Assembly (NCBI GenBank): GCA_043778625.1
Contig: JAYWFU010000144.1
Coordinates: 1-48,663 of the forward strand
Source: JACMRI01 sp043778625
Lineage (GTDB): Bacteria; Bacteroidota; Bacteroidia; UBA4408
Length of the DNA: 48,663 nt
Direction of reading: 5' to 3'
A program made the position numbers and the translations under genes. Shown here in pieces: positions 34,477-44,809 of the stretch. A model generated the notes under the pieces. The model worked only from the letters and a program-made list of their open reading frames with translations. It was not told where the DNA came from and made no database searches. Numbering within the stretch: position 1 is the first letter of the stretch; each line of letters begins with the position of its first letter.

Positions 34477-35574
34477 ATGCCCACCAAAAAAAATATAAAA
34501 ACCTCCAAATCAAAACCCACCAAAGGTTCATCATTCATGAGTAAAGTAATTAAACTAGTATTAGCCATTGCCCTAATAAGTGGTGGCTACATGGCGTATG
34601 ATTATTACCAAGAAGCACTAAAGCCCAACATTAACAGTGCCAAGCGCAAAACACGCTACATATACATTAAGCACAATGCTACCTATAACGATGTACTGCA
34701 GGAGCTTAAAGACAAAAATATATTGTTAGACATAGCCAGCTTTGACCACATAGCTGAGCGCAAAGGCTACAAAACAAAAGTAACCCCCGGCAAATATTTT
34801 ATTAAAAAAGATATGACTAACAAAGAGCTAGTAAACATACTAAAGGCTGGTTTGCAAGAAAAAGTTACGGTTGAAATTAACAACATACGCACCAAGGAAC
34901 AATTGGCAAGCCGCGTAAGCCGTGCCATTGAAGCCGATTCTACCGAACTACTAGAGTTGCTTAACGACGATGATTATTGCATGAATAATTTTCAAACAAC
35001 AACCGAACAAATTTTAACAAAAATTATTCCGCAAGATTACACCTACGATACGTGGGCAATAGATGCTAAAACATTTATGAAAAAAATGAAAACGGCACAC
35101 CAAGATTTTTGGACAAAAGAACGCCTACGCAAAGCTCAAAAACAAAATTTAACCCCCACCGAGGTAGTAATACTAGCCACCATTGTACAGCAAGAACAAC
35201 AAGTGCAAAAGACCGAACGTCCACGTATAGCGGGCGTGTACCTTAACCGCTTGCGCAAACCTATGAAACTGCAGGCCGACCCTACCGTAATATTTGCCAA
35301 AGGCGATTTTACCATTAACCGTGTTACTTACAACATGTTGGAGGATAACTCGCTCTACAATACCTACCAACACGAGGGCTTGCCACCAGGCCCTATTTGC
35401 GTGGCGTCAGCCAATGCTATTGATGCGGTGCTTAATGCCGAAGTGCATAATTATATTTATTTTTGTGCCAAGGAAGATTTCTCAGGATTTCATAACTTTA
35501 CAGCTAATTATGCTACGCACCAACTTAATGCACAACGCTACGCCAAAGCCCTAGATAAACGAGGTATTAACTAA
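34477..35574 (+). CDS. mltG: Endolytic murein transglycosylase (right-arm copy)
   Basis: Identical mirror of 13091-14188. One membrane helix, then the YceG domain with catalytic-position Glu240. Confidence 0.95.
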   Translation: MPTKKNIKTSKSKPTKGSSFMSKVIKLVLAIALISGGYMAYDYYQEALKPNINSAKRKTRYIYIKHNATYNDVLQELKDKNILLDIASFDHIAERKGYKTKVTPGKYFIKKDMTNKELVNILKAGLQEKVTVEINNIRTKEQLASRVSRAIEADSTELLELLNDDDYCMNNFQTTTEQILTKIIPQDYTYDTWAIDAKTFMKKMKTAHQDFWTKERLRKAQKQNLTPTEVVILATIVQQEQQVQKTERPRIAGVYLNRLRKPMKLQADPTVIFAKGDFTINRVTYNMLEDNSLYNTYQHEGLPPGPICVASANAIDAVLNAEVHNYIYFCAKEDFSGFHNFTANYATHQLNAQRYAKALDKRGIN

Positions 35575-35586
35575 AAAAACATTGCA

Positions 35587-37233
35587 ATGAAATTAGTACA
35601 CCCACACAAAATAATTACGCTAATTGCGCTATGCCTTACGCAATTAAGCTGTGTAGCACAAAACAAAAGCACAACTGTACAAACTATTGATGGCAAAAAA
35701 TACTATATGCACTCCGTTGAAAAAGGGCAAACGCTATACGGTATTTCAAAATTATACGAAGTAGATAAAAACGACATAGTACTCCAAAACCCTGCTATTA
35801 TTGAGGGTATAAAGGTAGGGGCTACACTCAAAATTCCGTATGCAAAACCTAGCGTTACTACTAACGAAACTAAAGTAACAATAAACCCCAATGCAACTAC
35901 GCACGTGGTTGAAAAACAACAAACGCTATATAGCATTGCCAAATTGTACAATACTACCGTAAACGAATTACAAGCGTTAAACCCAACGGTAAAAGATAAC
36001 GGAATTAAAGAGGGCGACAAACTGCTTATAAGCAAGCAAGCCAGTACTACTACTACCACTGCAATTAACAAACAACCTATTGATAAACCTGCCGATGGTA
36101 CGTCTATCGTAACGTTTGACGCTATACCTGTAAAAACTACACCTAAAACTGACGAAGGAATTACTGACGACAAACAAGTAAACATAGCATTGCTACTACC
36201 CTTATTTAGCAACGCTCACAGCGATTCAGCCTCGTTAAAAAACAAAATTTTTAGCGGTAAATCAATGATAGCCTTAGAGTTTTACAATGGCTTTTTGATG
36301 GGGATAGACAGCCTCAAAAAACAATGTGTAAGCATTAATTTAAACGTGTTTGATGTAGAAAACGATTCTTTAAAAACATTGGAAGTATTAAGCAAAAAAG
36401 AACTGACAAGTGCTAACGTGGTAATTGGTCCGTTTTACACGTCCACAGCATTACTTACTAGCGAGTATTGCGCTGAGCGCAACAAAACCTACATATCGCC
36501 AGTATCGCCTAACAACAAGGTATTAGCAGGCAATAGCAAGGCGTACAAAACTATGGCATCAACACAATCGCAGTTTGAATTTTTGGGTAATTATGTAACT
36601 AAAAATAATGCTTCGGATAGAATTGTAGCTGTGTATTTTGAGGGAGTAAAACAAAAAATGGCAATAAGTTATTTTAGCAAATATGCACAGCTCAACCGCG
36701 ATAGCGTGCACACGGTTAATTACAAAAAACAAGGATTAAAATATTTAGAAAGCCAATTGTCAAAAACCAAACCCAACAAAATTATATTGGCCATAACCGA
36801 GCAATCAGTAGCTAATGATATTGTAAACAAATTAAAAACGTTATCTAAAACGTACGACATACAATTATTGTGTGGCGATATTTACCTAGGCTTTGAAAAC
36901 ATTGACTACGAAACTTTACAACAATTAAAATTTAGAGCAGTAACAAATTCATATACTGATTATACATTACCTAAAACCCAACAATTTGTAACCGACTATC
37001 GCACTAAGTACAAAAGTGAACCTAGCAAATACAGCATGAGTGGCTACGACCTTGCCTGCTGGATAGCCAGTAGCTACGGAGCTTACAAAAATATTAATAA
37101 TTTGGCGGCTACTAAATATCAAGGCATAGCCGACAAATACCTAATGAAAACCGTAGGCGCAAATAATGGTTTTGAAAACTACGGATTGTACCTAGTAGGT
37201 TATGATGCACTACAATTAATTGAAGAAAAATAG
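35587..37233 (+). CDS. LysM and periplasmic-binding-fold envelope protein (right-arm copy)
   Basis: Identical mirror of 11432-13078. Two LysM domains (about 41-84 and 105-148) and a type-1 periplasmic-binding fold. Confidence 0.87.
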   Translation: MKLVHPHKIITLIALCLTQLSCVAQNKSTTVQTIDGKKYYMHSVEKGQTLYGISKLYEVDKNDIVLQNPAIIEGIKVGATLKIPYAKPSVTTNETKVTINPNATTHVVEKQQTLYSIAKLYNTTVNELQALNPTVKDNGIKEGDKLLISKQASTTTTTAINKQPIDKPADGTSIVTFDAIPVKTTPKTDEGITDDKQVNIALLLPLFSNAHSDSASLKNKIFSGKSMIALEFYNGFLMGIDSLKKQCVSINLNVFDVENDSLKTLEVLSKKELTSANVVIGPFYTSTALLTSEYCAERNKTYISPVSPNNKVLAGNSKAYKTMASTQSQFEFLGNYVTKNNASDRIVAVYFEGVKQKMAISYFSKYAQLNRDSVHTVNYKKQGLKYLESQLSKTKPNKIILAITEQSVANDIVNKLKTLSKTYDIQLLCGDIYLGFENIDYETLQQLKFRAVTNSYTDYTLPKTQQFVTDYRTKYKSEPSKYSMSGYDLACWIASSYGAYKNINNLAATKYQGIADKYLMKTVGANNGFENYGLYLVGYDALQLIEEK

Positions 37234-37234
37234 C

Positions 37235-38161
37235 ATGAATTATTCGCCACAAGCACTACTTATTATTGAGTACTTAAAAACGTTACAAACCACTATTTGC
37301 AATGGTTTAGAGCGTATAGATGGTCAAGCAAAATTTAGGCACGACAATTGGCAACGTACAAATGGCGGGGGCGGACAAACACGCATAATAGCCGATGGTA
37401 AAGTATTTGAAAAAGGCGGAGTAAATTTTTCGGCCATTGATGGCGATGTACCTCCATTTTTACAACAAGAAATTACAACGCACTTTCCGCATTTGCCCAA
37501 AGCTACACAGTTTTTAGCAACAGGGTTAAGTATTGTTATACATCCGCAAAGCCCTATGGTACCTATTATTCACATGAATATTAGGTATTTTGAAACCGAT
37601 ACAGGAGCCTACTGGTTTGGTGGTGGAATAGATTTAACACCGCATTACGTGGTAACAAGCGATGCGCATTATTTTCACACACAACTTAAAACTGCCTGCG
37701 ATACCTTAACTAACAACACTTACGCCGATTATAAAACTTGGGCTGATGATTATTTTTATATCAAACATCGCAACGAAACACGAGGCATAGGCGGAATATT
37801 TTTTGACAAATTAGGGGCCGATGACGCCAAAACGTTAGAGCAAGTTTTAAATTTTTGGCAAAATGTAGGTAATACTTTTTTGCCTACTTACACTACTTTG
37901 GTTAATAATAATAAAGTGCTACCTTATACTGAAGAGCAAAAACGTTTTCAGTTACTACGCCGTGGGCGTTACGTGGAGTTTAACCTCGTGTACGACCGCG
38001 GCACTAGGTTTGGTTTGGAAACCGATGGACGCATTGAATCCATACTAATGAGCCTACCCAAGCACGTAAGCTGGGAGTATGATGCCAACAGCACATTGGG
38101 CACTACCGAATTAGCCACACTAGCATTGTTAAAAAAAGATATCGATTGGTTAGCAAACTAA
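37235..38161 (+). CDS. hemF: Oxygen-dependent coproporphyrinogen III oxidase (right-arm copy)
   Basis: Identical mirror of 10504-11430. ATG at 37235 (TAGCATG after the previous stop) chosen over TTG at 37220. His113 and HRNETRGIGG are intact. Confidence 0.97.
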   Translation: MNYSPQALLIIEYLKTLQTTICNGLERIDGQAKFRHDNWQRTNGGGGQTRIIADGKVFEKGGVNFSAIDGDVPPFLQQEITTHFPHLPKATQFLATGLSIVIHPQSPMVPIIHMNIRYFETDTGAYWFGGGIDLTPHYVVTSDAHYFHTQLKTACDTLTNNTYADYKTWADDYFYIKHRNETRGIGGIFFDKLGADDAKTLEQVLNFWQNVGNTFLPTYTTLVNNNKVLPYTEEQKRFQLLRRGRYVEFNLVYDRGTRFGLETDGRIESILMSLPKHVSWEYDANSTLGTTELATLALLKKDIDWLAN

Positions 38162-38173
38162 GCCCTATAATTT

Positions 38174-38181
38174 TACATTTG
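38174..38181 (+). promoter_or_regulatory. Candidate -7 box before the DUF6580 gene (right arm)
   Basis: Mirror of 10484-10491: TACATTTG, 42 bp before the ATG. Confidence 0.5.
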
Positions 38182-38223
38182 TAATATAATAATTATTAAA
38201 CCTATAATTTATAACTAAACACC

Positions 38224-38766
38224 ATGAACAAAAAATTAACTCTAGCCGTAATACTACTAATAGTAGCAAGTGCGTTTCGTTTGTTTCCTCACCCGCACAA
38301 TATAGCACCAGTAGCTGCTATTGCCTTATTTGGAGGCTCGGTTATTACTAATAGATTATTAAAGTTTGTATTGCCTTTAATCATATTATTAGTAAGCGAT
38401 ACGTTGGTAAATGGTTTATTGTACAATATGCCATTTAATCCGTTTTACAATGGTTGGTATGCACAATATGCTTGCTATGCGGTAATAGTAGGGCTAGGAA
38501 TGTTAGTACAGCACAATAAATTTAAAACTGTAGTTGCAGGTAGTTTAGCGGGTAGTATATTGTTTTTTATTACTACCAACTTAGCAGTATGGTATAGTGG
38601 CATGGTTGGCTACCCAACTACTATCGCAGGCTTAGGAATATGCTACTCGGCGGCCTTACCGTTTTTTATTAATACAATAGTAGGCGATGCCTTATTTAAC
38701 GGTGTGCTGTTTGGCGTGTTTAATTACGTTACTCGCACCAAAACAACTGCGGCAATAATTGTATAA
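38224..38766 (+). CDS. DUF6580 family membrane protein (right-arm copy)
   Basis: Identical mirror of 9899-10441. Small multi-helix membrane protein of unknown function. Confidence 0.85.
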   Translation: MNKKLTLAVILLIVASAFRLFPHPHNIAPVAAIALFGGSVITNRLLKFVLPLIILLVSDTLVNGLLYNMPFNPFYNGWYAQYACYAVIVGLGMLVQHNKFKTVVAGSLAGSILFFITTNLAVWYSGMVGYPTTIAGLGICYSAALPFFINTIVGDALFNGVLFGVFNYVTRTKTTAAIIV

Positions 38767-38772
38767 TAATAA

Positions 38773-38804
38773 TTTTGCACAAGTCAAATAGGTTTGTACA
38801 TTTG
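38773..38804 (+). promoter_or_regulatory. Bacteroidota-type promoter of tRNA-Cys (right arm)
   Basis: Mirror of 9861-9892: TTTTG, 19-nt spacer, TACATTTG, 12 nt before the tRNA. Confidence 0.75.
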
Positions 38805-38816
38805 TACTTGCAATAA

Positions 38817-38887
38817 GGTCCTGTGGCCGAGTGGTTAGGCTCAGCTCTGCAAAAGCTGCTACTCCAGTTCGAACCTGGACGGGACCT
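38817..38887 (+). tRNA. tRNA-Cys (GCA) (right-arm copy)
   Basis: Identical mirror of 9778-9848. Anticodon GCA at 38849-38851, discriminator T, no encoded CCA. Confidence 0.97.
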
Positions 38888-38890
38888 CAC

Positions 38891-38922
38891 AAAAGCATCA
38901 GTAGTTAATTACTGATGCTTTT
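38891..38922 (+). terminator. Rho-independent terminator of tRNA-Cys (right arm)
   Basis: Mirror of 9743-9774: GCATCAGTA/TACTGATGC stem followed by a long T-tract. Confidence 0.85.
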
Positions 38923-38952
38923 TTTTTTTACATTAAACTTAATTCTACGTAG

Positions 38953-39334
38953 CTATTTGATAATAATACTATCGCCTAAATTTTTAGGCGATAGTATTAT
39001 TATCAAATCAATATATACTTTGTTACGAGCAAACACCTCTCTCACTTTTGTTTTAAATCCAAACGAAGCTCCTACTTCCTTAGCATTATAACCATAGGCA
39101 TCAATTTCAAATTTACGGACAATAAACATAACTCGCTCGTTATGAAACCGCTGCGAAACAATCATAAATTTTGTTTGTTTAAAATTTTAAGTGCATGTAC
39201 TGCGGACTCTAAAGTTCTGAAGCCTGCAAAGTCGAGGTATATAGCACTGTCAGGTATTTCTCTTTTATTAACTTCAGTTGTATGTCCTTAGGCTCGTTAT
39301 AATTTTACAACCTGTTTTTTTGTATTTATTCATG
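38953..39334 (-). pseudogene. sanA: sanA/ydcF-type (DUF218) remnant (right-arm copy)
   Basis: Identical mirror of 9331-9712, with the same three apparent single-base losses in A-runs (T-runs on this strand). Confidence 0.75.
38955..39008. repeat. Perfect 26-bp inverted repeat with 2-nt spacer (right arm)
   Basis: Mirror of 9657-9710, overlapping the 3' end of the sanA-like remnant. Confidence 0.8.
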
Positions 39335-39348
39335 TCTATTTTTCAAAC

Positions 39349-39370
39349 TGAATATATATATATATATTCA
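39349..39370. repeat. AT-alternating palindrome (right arm)
   Basis: Mirror of 9295-9316, at the upstream limit of the sanA-like remnant. Confidence 0.6.
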
Positions 39371-39490
39371 ATTTATAGCCGTAGTATAAACTCCACAATA
39401 TATACTAATACCGTTAGTAGTTTTTAACCCTAAAGCCTCCGTAACCACATATTTTACTAATGCTACAGCGGTAGGGTTAGCGGGGAGCAA

Positions 39491-39769
39491 CTATTTTATT
39501 TCTTTCCCTTTTGAATATCTCTTTTTTTCTATAAGAATTCCTTCTGAATTGTAATTTAACCACTCTCCATCTTTCAAATTTGAGCCTGCTTTTGAAATCA
39601 TTGTTAAACCTGACTCTTTATCAATAGAATATAATACTGGCGGATAATTTAGTATGACTCTACCTGTATCCAAATCAATAAAATATTGACCAACTTCTTT
39701 TTTATTACCATTTTCATACCAATACATATCTAAACCATTTTTCTGGCCAAAAGAATTAAATGTCAACAA
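39491..39769 (-). CDS. MORN-like repeat protein, start uncertain (right-arm copy)
   Basis: Identical mirror of 8896-9174. TTG start; the signal-peptide-like residues upstream lack a normal start codon. Confidence 0.45.
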   Translation of the reverse strand: MLTFNSFGQKNGLDMYWYENGNKKEVGQYFIDLDTGRVILNYPPVLYSIDKESGLTMISKAGSNLKDGEWLNYNSEGILIEKKRYSKGKEIK

Positions 39770-39789
39770 TGCTCCCGCTATAATTATAA

Positions 39790-39809
39790 CCAGTCTGCCA
39801 GAAGACTGG
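39790..39809. repeat. Short perfect hairpin (right arm)
   Basis: Mirror of 8856-8875: CCAGTCT/AGACTGG stem with a 6-nt loop. Confidence 0.45.
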
Positions 39810-39909
39810 ATTTTGACAAAATGTTTGGCTATCTCACAACTTCTTCAAAGGTTCACTTGCCTTCGTCTCTTTTATTCGCACCTGACTAATCTAGTTAGCC
39901 TTTTCCCGT

Positions 39910-39938
39910 GCTGGCGCGAGCATTTTGCTCGTGTCCGC
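39910..39938. repeat. REP-like palindrome (right arm)
   Basis: Mirror of 8727-8755: GC-rich palindrome centred on GAGCATTTTGCTC. Confidence 0.45.
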
Positions 39939-39980
39939 TACTGTTGTACCTAACCTTATTTTCTTATTAATTATCATTAG

Positions 39981-41243
39981 TTAATTAATGTTTTTGCGTA
40001 CTAATCGCATTAAGTTGTTTTCGCGTGTACCCCAGTGATAGCCTAGGTCGTAGGGTAAAGGTTTTACGTTTAGTGAGTCGCGGCTGTACAAGGCTTTTAA
40101 ATCAAGCTGATAACCGTAATCAAAATCGCTTACTGGTTTTACGTATTTACCATATAGGCTTATATCGTAATTTTTTAAATCAAAATAGTGCAAAGCTACG
40201 CCAGTATCATCTTGTAACAAAAACTTACTTTTGTTAACCACTAAGCGTGTAATGTTGCTAAATACTTTTAGGTGCATAATGTATGAGGCACTTTTGGCAT
40301 AGGTAGTACTTTCGTTAATAGTATTACTAAGGTATTTGTAAAATGGTTTTGAGGCATTAAAGTTAGCATCAATTAAATCGCAACTATAGTAGTACACCGT
40401 GCGTACATCAGCAGGGTTACCATAGGGGTGAAACTCAATTTTTAAGCCTCGTGGGCGTCCTTTGGCAGGGAAAGGTTTTTCGTAATCAATAGCTATTTCG
40501 GATCCTGTGCTATCAATATGTATTTTTTTTACATCAATAATGGTGTTGCCTGTACGCTTAATAAACATGCTTAATAGGGGCAATACGCCGTCAACCCTAC
40601 TGCTTTGCAATTGAGTATTCATTTTACGAGTAATAAAATAGCTTTTATTAAAAATATCATCTAAACTTTGGGTAAAATTTTCAAAATATTCGGAGGTAAA
40701 CCTTTCGTTAAATTGTGTAGGACTTGAGTAGCCACCTGTAGGTTCTAATGCAAGCATATAGTAGGTTTTAGCATTAGGAAAAAAGCTATATACGCTCACA
40801 AAATCAGGGCCACTAAATGGGTAAAACACCGTGCCTCCTGCCACTGCATTGGCTTTTGTACATTCAGTTTTTGCCCAATTACGCATTTTTATGTAACGGC
40901 TTCGGTCTACCACCTTCCAGGCACTATCCATAAAGTGTTGATACTTTTTAAATGCTGTAAAACTTTCGGCAGTTACATATTCCTTAGTGTTAGTAGGTAT
41001 TCCGGCAGCAAAACTGGCCATTACATCATACTTTTTATCAGCGGCTACAGGCACTGCTATTTGCATTAGGCTATCAATATTAATAGTGCTTTTAATTGCA
41101 ATAGCGGTGTCGGCAATGGTGGTAACCAGTGTGTCGGTAGTGGTTGCGGAGTCAGTGCCACTGTGGGTGGTGGGTGGTGGGGTTGATGTATTGCAACCTG
41201 CCATAACGCTAAGTAATGCTAGGGGTAGTAGTAATTTATTCAT
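39981..41243 (-). CDS. Hypothetical lipoprotein, 420 aa (right-arm copy)
   Basis: Identical mirror of 7422-8684. Lipobox MAGC (Cys17), Thr/Pro-rich linker, globular domain of unknown function. Confidence 0.8.
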   Translation of the reverse strand: MNKLLLPLALLSVMAGCNTSTPPPTTHSGTDSATTTDTLVTTIADTAIAIKSTINIDSLMQIAVPVAADKKYDVMASFAAGIPTNTKEYVTAESFTAFKKYQHFMDSAWKVVDRSRYIKMRNWAKTECTKANAVAGGTVFYPFSGPDFVSVYSFFPNAKTYYMLALEPTGGYSSPTQFNERFTSEYFENFTQSLDDIFNKSYFITRKMNTQLQSSRVDGVLPLLSMFIKRTGNTIIDVKKIHIDSTGSEIAIDYEKPFPAKGRPRGLKIEFHPYGNPADVRTVYYYSCDLIDANFNASKPFYKYLSNTINESTTYAKSASYIMHLKVFSNITRLVVNKSKFLLQDDTGVALHYFDLKNYDISLYGKYVKPVSDFDYGYQLDLKALYSRDSLNVKPLPYDLGYHWGTRENNLMRLVRKNIN

Positions 41244-42567
41244 TGGTTCTATGTTGATTAATGTAAGTGGCGGTAAAATATAATAAGCTCCCGGCTACCA
41301 GTGTTAATAGCCCTGTTAACGATTCGGAGGTTTTGTGCTGCGCGGTAAATAGTATTGTCCAGCCTTCAATAATTAAAAATAAAATAGTAGTAACAGGGTA
41401 ACCCCACGAACGTTTTACGGTTATACCCAACTTGCTTTGGTGGTAGCGATGTATAAACACGCCTAATACCACCAAAAAAGTAAACATGCCAAGTATCATA
41501 CCTACGTAGGTCATTATGGCTTCAAAACTTGCTGTAAGTATTAATAATACTGATATAAATGATTGTAACAACAACGCCGTAGCGGGTATGCCAGCATAAG
41601 TTACGCTGGCAAATATGCTCAACACCTTATAATCGGTACCCAATGTATGTAACACACGTGGCCCAAACACAGTGTAAGCACTTACACTTGCTAACAATGC
41701 AACACAAATTATAGCACTTACAATTTTGCTGCCTAGCCCACCAAATATGGCTTGTGCAACTATAAAGCCTACATCTAGCTGTCCGTTTAATTGTAGTAAA
41801 GGTACGGCTAGCATAAACACTAGGTTTAGCGCTATGTATAGCACCATTACCAACCCTGCACCACCCACTAACGATTTGGTAAGATTAACCTCAGGGTTTT
41901 TAATTTCGCTGGCAATGTATATAGCACTATTCCAGCCACTATAAGCATACGACACATATATTAACGAGGTGGCAAACGAGTTAGAAAACAAGTAATTAAT
42001 ATCAGCTTTATTAATACTAAACACAAACTCATGGTTAGCACCGTGTAGTATTCCGGCAAGTACAAAACATACAATTAACCCAATGTTGATGGCGGTTGAT
42101 ACCGTTTGTAGGCGTGCACTTATTTTTAAATTAATACCATTAATAATAGTAATAATAGTAATAAGTGCCACGGCAATGTGTACCTCGGTAACATTGCTTA
42201 GCCAAGTGTGAGTAGTTATGGTTTTAAAATACTTAGCAAACGCCATAGCAGATAGTGCCGCAGGGGCAGCAAAACCAATAAGGCTGGATACAAATGCACT
42301 TAAAAACCCTAGTAACGGATGATAAATTTTAGTTAAATAATTGTACTCGCCCCCTGAGCGTGGCATGGCAGTAGCTAATTCGCTATAATTAAGGGCACCA
42401 CATATTGCTACTATGCCCCCCAATAACCACAACATAAGTATGGCAAATACGGAAGGTGTGCTTGCCACCTGAAACCCTAAACTTGTAAATACGCCTGTGC
42501 CTACCATGCTTGATATTACTAGCGATACGGCGGCAGTAAGTTTTAATTTATTAGTAGTGGTAGGCAT
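41236..42567 (-). CDS. APC-family amino-acid permease (right-arm copy)
   Basis: Identical mirror of 6098-7429. GTGVF and YSELATAMPRSGGEY motifs, about twelve helices. Confidence 0.92.
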   Translation of the reverse strand: MPTTTNKLKLTAAVSLVISSMVGTGVFTSLGFQVASTPSVFAILMLWLLGGIVAICGALNYSELATAMPRSGGEYNYLTKIYHPLLGFLSAFVSSLIGFAAPAALSAMAFAKYFKTITTHTWLSNVTEVHIAVALITIITIINGINLKISARLQTVSTAINIGLIVCFVLAGILHGANHEFVFSINKADINYLFSNSFATSLIYVSYAYSGWNSAIYIASEIKNPEVNLTKSLVGGAGLVMVLYIALNLVFMLAVPLLQLNGQLDVGFIVAQAIFGGLGSKIVSAIICVALLASVSAYTVFGPRVLHTLGTDYKVLSIFASVTYAGIPATALLLQSFISVLLILTASFEAIMTYVGMILGMFTFLVVLGVFIHRYHQSKLGITVKRSWGYPVTTILFLIIEGWTILFTAQHKTSESLTGLLTLVAGSLLYFTATYINQHRTNE

Positions 42568-42595
42568 TAAATAATAAGTTATTTATTAACGTGTG

Positions 42596-42603
42596 CGAAT
42601 GTA
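42596..42603 (-). promoter_or_regulatory. Candidate -7 box before the APC permease gene (right arm)
   Basis: Mirror of 6062-6069: TACATTCG on the minus strand. Confidence 0.35.
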
Positions 42604-42740
42604 GTAAATAAATTGTTGATTTTTTTAAGTTGCGCTATTCAAAATTTACGAATAATGTGCTAACATTGTATTAGCGAGTTAACGAAAAAACACACGCCTA
42701 TACACTTTAAAATACTAACTAAATTACCCCCTACACCTAA

Positions 42741-43322
42741 ATGAAAACAATTATACTATTTTGCTTAGCACTTACCCTTAGTAATTGTGCTATGGCGCAA
42801 AAAACAAAAAAGAGTACAAAAAATAAACTTAATACTACTGTTGTAGCTCCCATTATTACACCCATTAATAACGATGTAATACAATGGCATAGCATGCAGG
42901 AAGCCCTTGTGTTAAATGCAAAGTTGCCCCGCAAATTTATTATTGATGTGTATACTGATTGGTGCGGGTGGTGCAAGGTAATGGACAAAAGCACCTTTAC
43001 CGATACTAGCGTAGCACACTTAATAAACAAATATTACTATGCCGTAAAATTTAATGCCGAAGGGAATGATACCATAGTAATGCAAGGCAATACATTTGTT
43101 AATACCAATGCTGGAAAACGAGGTGGTACACACCCCTTAGCACAATCGTTACTGAACGGAAAGATGAGTTATCCTACAACGGTATACCTCGACGAAAACT
43201 TGGCTATGCTTAGCCCAGTGGCAGGCTACCTAAAGCCCGAAGACATTAACCCAATATTAAAATACTTTGGAACAATGGCCTATAAAACAAAATCGTTTGA
43301 GGATTTTAAAAAAATAAAATAA
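42741..43322 (+). CDS. Exported thioredoxin-fold protein (right-arm copy)
   Basis: Identical mirror of 5343-5924. Signal peptide, WCGWC (74-78), cis-Pro145. Confidence 0.88.
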   Translation: MKTIILFCLALTLSNCAMAQKTKKSTKNKLNTTVVAPIITPINNDVIQWHSMQEALVLNAKLPRKFIIDVYTDWCGWCKVMDKSTFTDTSVAHLINKYYYAVKFNAEGNDTIVMQGNTFVNTNAGKRGGTHPLAQSLLNGKMSYPTTVYLDENLAMLSPVAGYLKPEDINPILKYFGTMAYKTKSFEDFKKIK

Positions 43323-43337
43323 TACAATTTAATAGCG

Positions 43338-43508
43338 TTGAAAGCATTTACTACACTAGTACTATTCTGTTCGTGCCTGCTAATAAATGCTTGCGTAAAG
43401 AAAAAAGCGGTTACTAAACAACCGCCTTATACTACCTCTATATTGGGTTCAGGGAATTTTGCTGGCTATTATCTAACACACCTTACATTGTTAACTTATT
43501 GTTGCTAA
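43338..43508 (+). CDS. Small lipoprotein, 56 aa, TTG start (right-arm copy)
   Basis: Identical mirror of 5157-5327. Lipobox LINAC (Cys19), 15 bp after the thioredoxin-fold gene. Confidence 0.5.
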   Translation: MKAFTTLVLFCSCLLINACVKKKAVTKQPPYTTSILGSGNFAGYYLTHLTLLTYCC

Positions 43509-43536
43509 ACCAGTGTTAAAATATGGCGAGTATTAC

Positions 43537-43544
43537 TATTTTTG
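43537..43544 (+). promoter_or_regulatory. Candidate -7 box before the aminotransferase gene (right arm)
   Basis: Mirror of 5121-5128: TATTTTTG, 34 bp before the ATG. Confidence 0.4.
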
Positions 43545-43578
43545 TATATATTAAATTCATTCTAAAAATAAGTAACTA

Positions 43579-44796
43579 ATGATACCATTTTCGCCCCCGC
43601 ATATTACACAAGAAGCCATTGACTCTGTAGTTGAAACCCTAAAATCGGGCTGGATAACCACAGGGCCTAAAACCAAAAAATTTGAAAAAGAACTGTCTGC
43701 CTACAATGGGAATGCCGCTACACTGTGTTTAAACAGTGCAACTGCGGGCTTGGAGATAATGCTTATGTGGTTTGGCGTAACCGAGGGTGACGAAGTAATA
43801 CTACCCGCTTACACCTACAGCGCCACGGCCAATGTGGTAATGCACACGGGCGCAACCCCAGTATTTGTTGATGTAAATAGTACTGATTTTAATATAAATG
43901 TAGCCAACGTACGCAATGTAATTACTGCCAAAACTAAAGTAATAATGCCAGTGGATTTTGCGGGTTTCCCGTGCGATTATTCGGAGTTAAATGCGTTGGT
44001 AAACGAACCCAGCATTAAAGCAGTGTTTACTCCTAATAGCGATAATCAAACTACATTAGGACGCATAATGATATTAAGCGATGCCGCACACTCCATAGGC
44101 GCACAGTACAAAGGCAAGCGTACGGGCGCATTGACTGATGTATCAGTGTTTTCGTTTCATGCTGTTAAAAATCTTACTACTGCTGAGGGTGGCGCTGTAG
44201 CATTAAATTTTCCTGCACCGTTTGACAACGAAGAAATTTATAAAGCCTTGTGTATTAAAACTCTACATGGGCAAAATAAAGATGCCTTAGCCAAAATGCA
44301 AAAAGGCAACTGGAAATACGATATTGTGGAAGCGGGCTACAAATGCAATATGACAGACATTAGCGCAGCCATAGGCCTGGTAGAGCTTAGCCGCTACGAA
44401 ACCGAAATTCTACCTAAACGCAAGCACATTTACGAACGTTATACCGCACTATTAAAACAATACGACTGGGCTATAATACCCACCTATGTAAGTGAAGACA
44501 AACTTACGTCGTATCACTTGTATACCCTACGTATTAAGAGCGTTACCGAGCAACAGCGTGATGCAATTATGCAAGTAATATTTGACCACGATGTGTATGT
44601 TAATGTACATTTTATACCTGTGCCTATGCTTAGTTTTTACAAAAAACAAGGGTATGATATTGGGAACTACCCTACTACCTACAACAACTTTGCTACCGAA
44701 ATTTCGTTACCTGTGTTTTATAATTTAACTGATGATAATGTAGTAACCGTTGTTAATGCCGTGGTAGATGGTGTTAACAAAGTACTAGGTATTTAA
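43579..44796 (+). CDS. DegT/DnrJ/EryC1/StrS sugar aminotransferase (right-arm copy)
   Basis: Identical mirror of 3869-5086. PLP residues Asp168 and Lys197. Confidence 0.93.
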   Translation: MIPFSPPHITQEAIDSVVETLKSGWITTGPKTKKFEKELSAYNGNAATLCLNSATAGLEIMLMWFGVTEGDEVILPAYTYSATANVVMHTGATPVFVDVNSTDFNINVANVRNVITAKTKVIMPVDFAGFPCDYSELNALVNEPSIKAVFTPNSDNQTTLGRIMILSDAAHSIGAQYKGKRTGALTDVSVFSFHAVKNLTTAEGGAVALNFPAPFDNEEIYKALCIKTLHGQNKDALAKMQKGNWKYDIVEAGYKCNMTDISAAIGLVELSRYETEILPKRKHIYERYTALLKQYDWAIIPTYVSEDKLTSYHLYTLRIKSVTEQQRDAIMQVIFDHDVYVNVHFIPVPMLSFYKKQGYDIGNYPTTYNNFATEISLPVFYNLTDDNVVTVVNAVVDGVNKVLGI

Positions 44797-44809
44797 TAAA
44801 CTAATTATT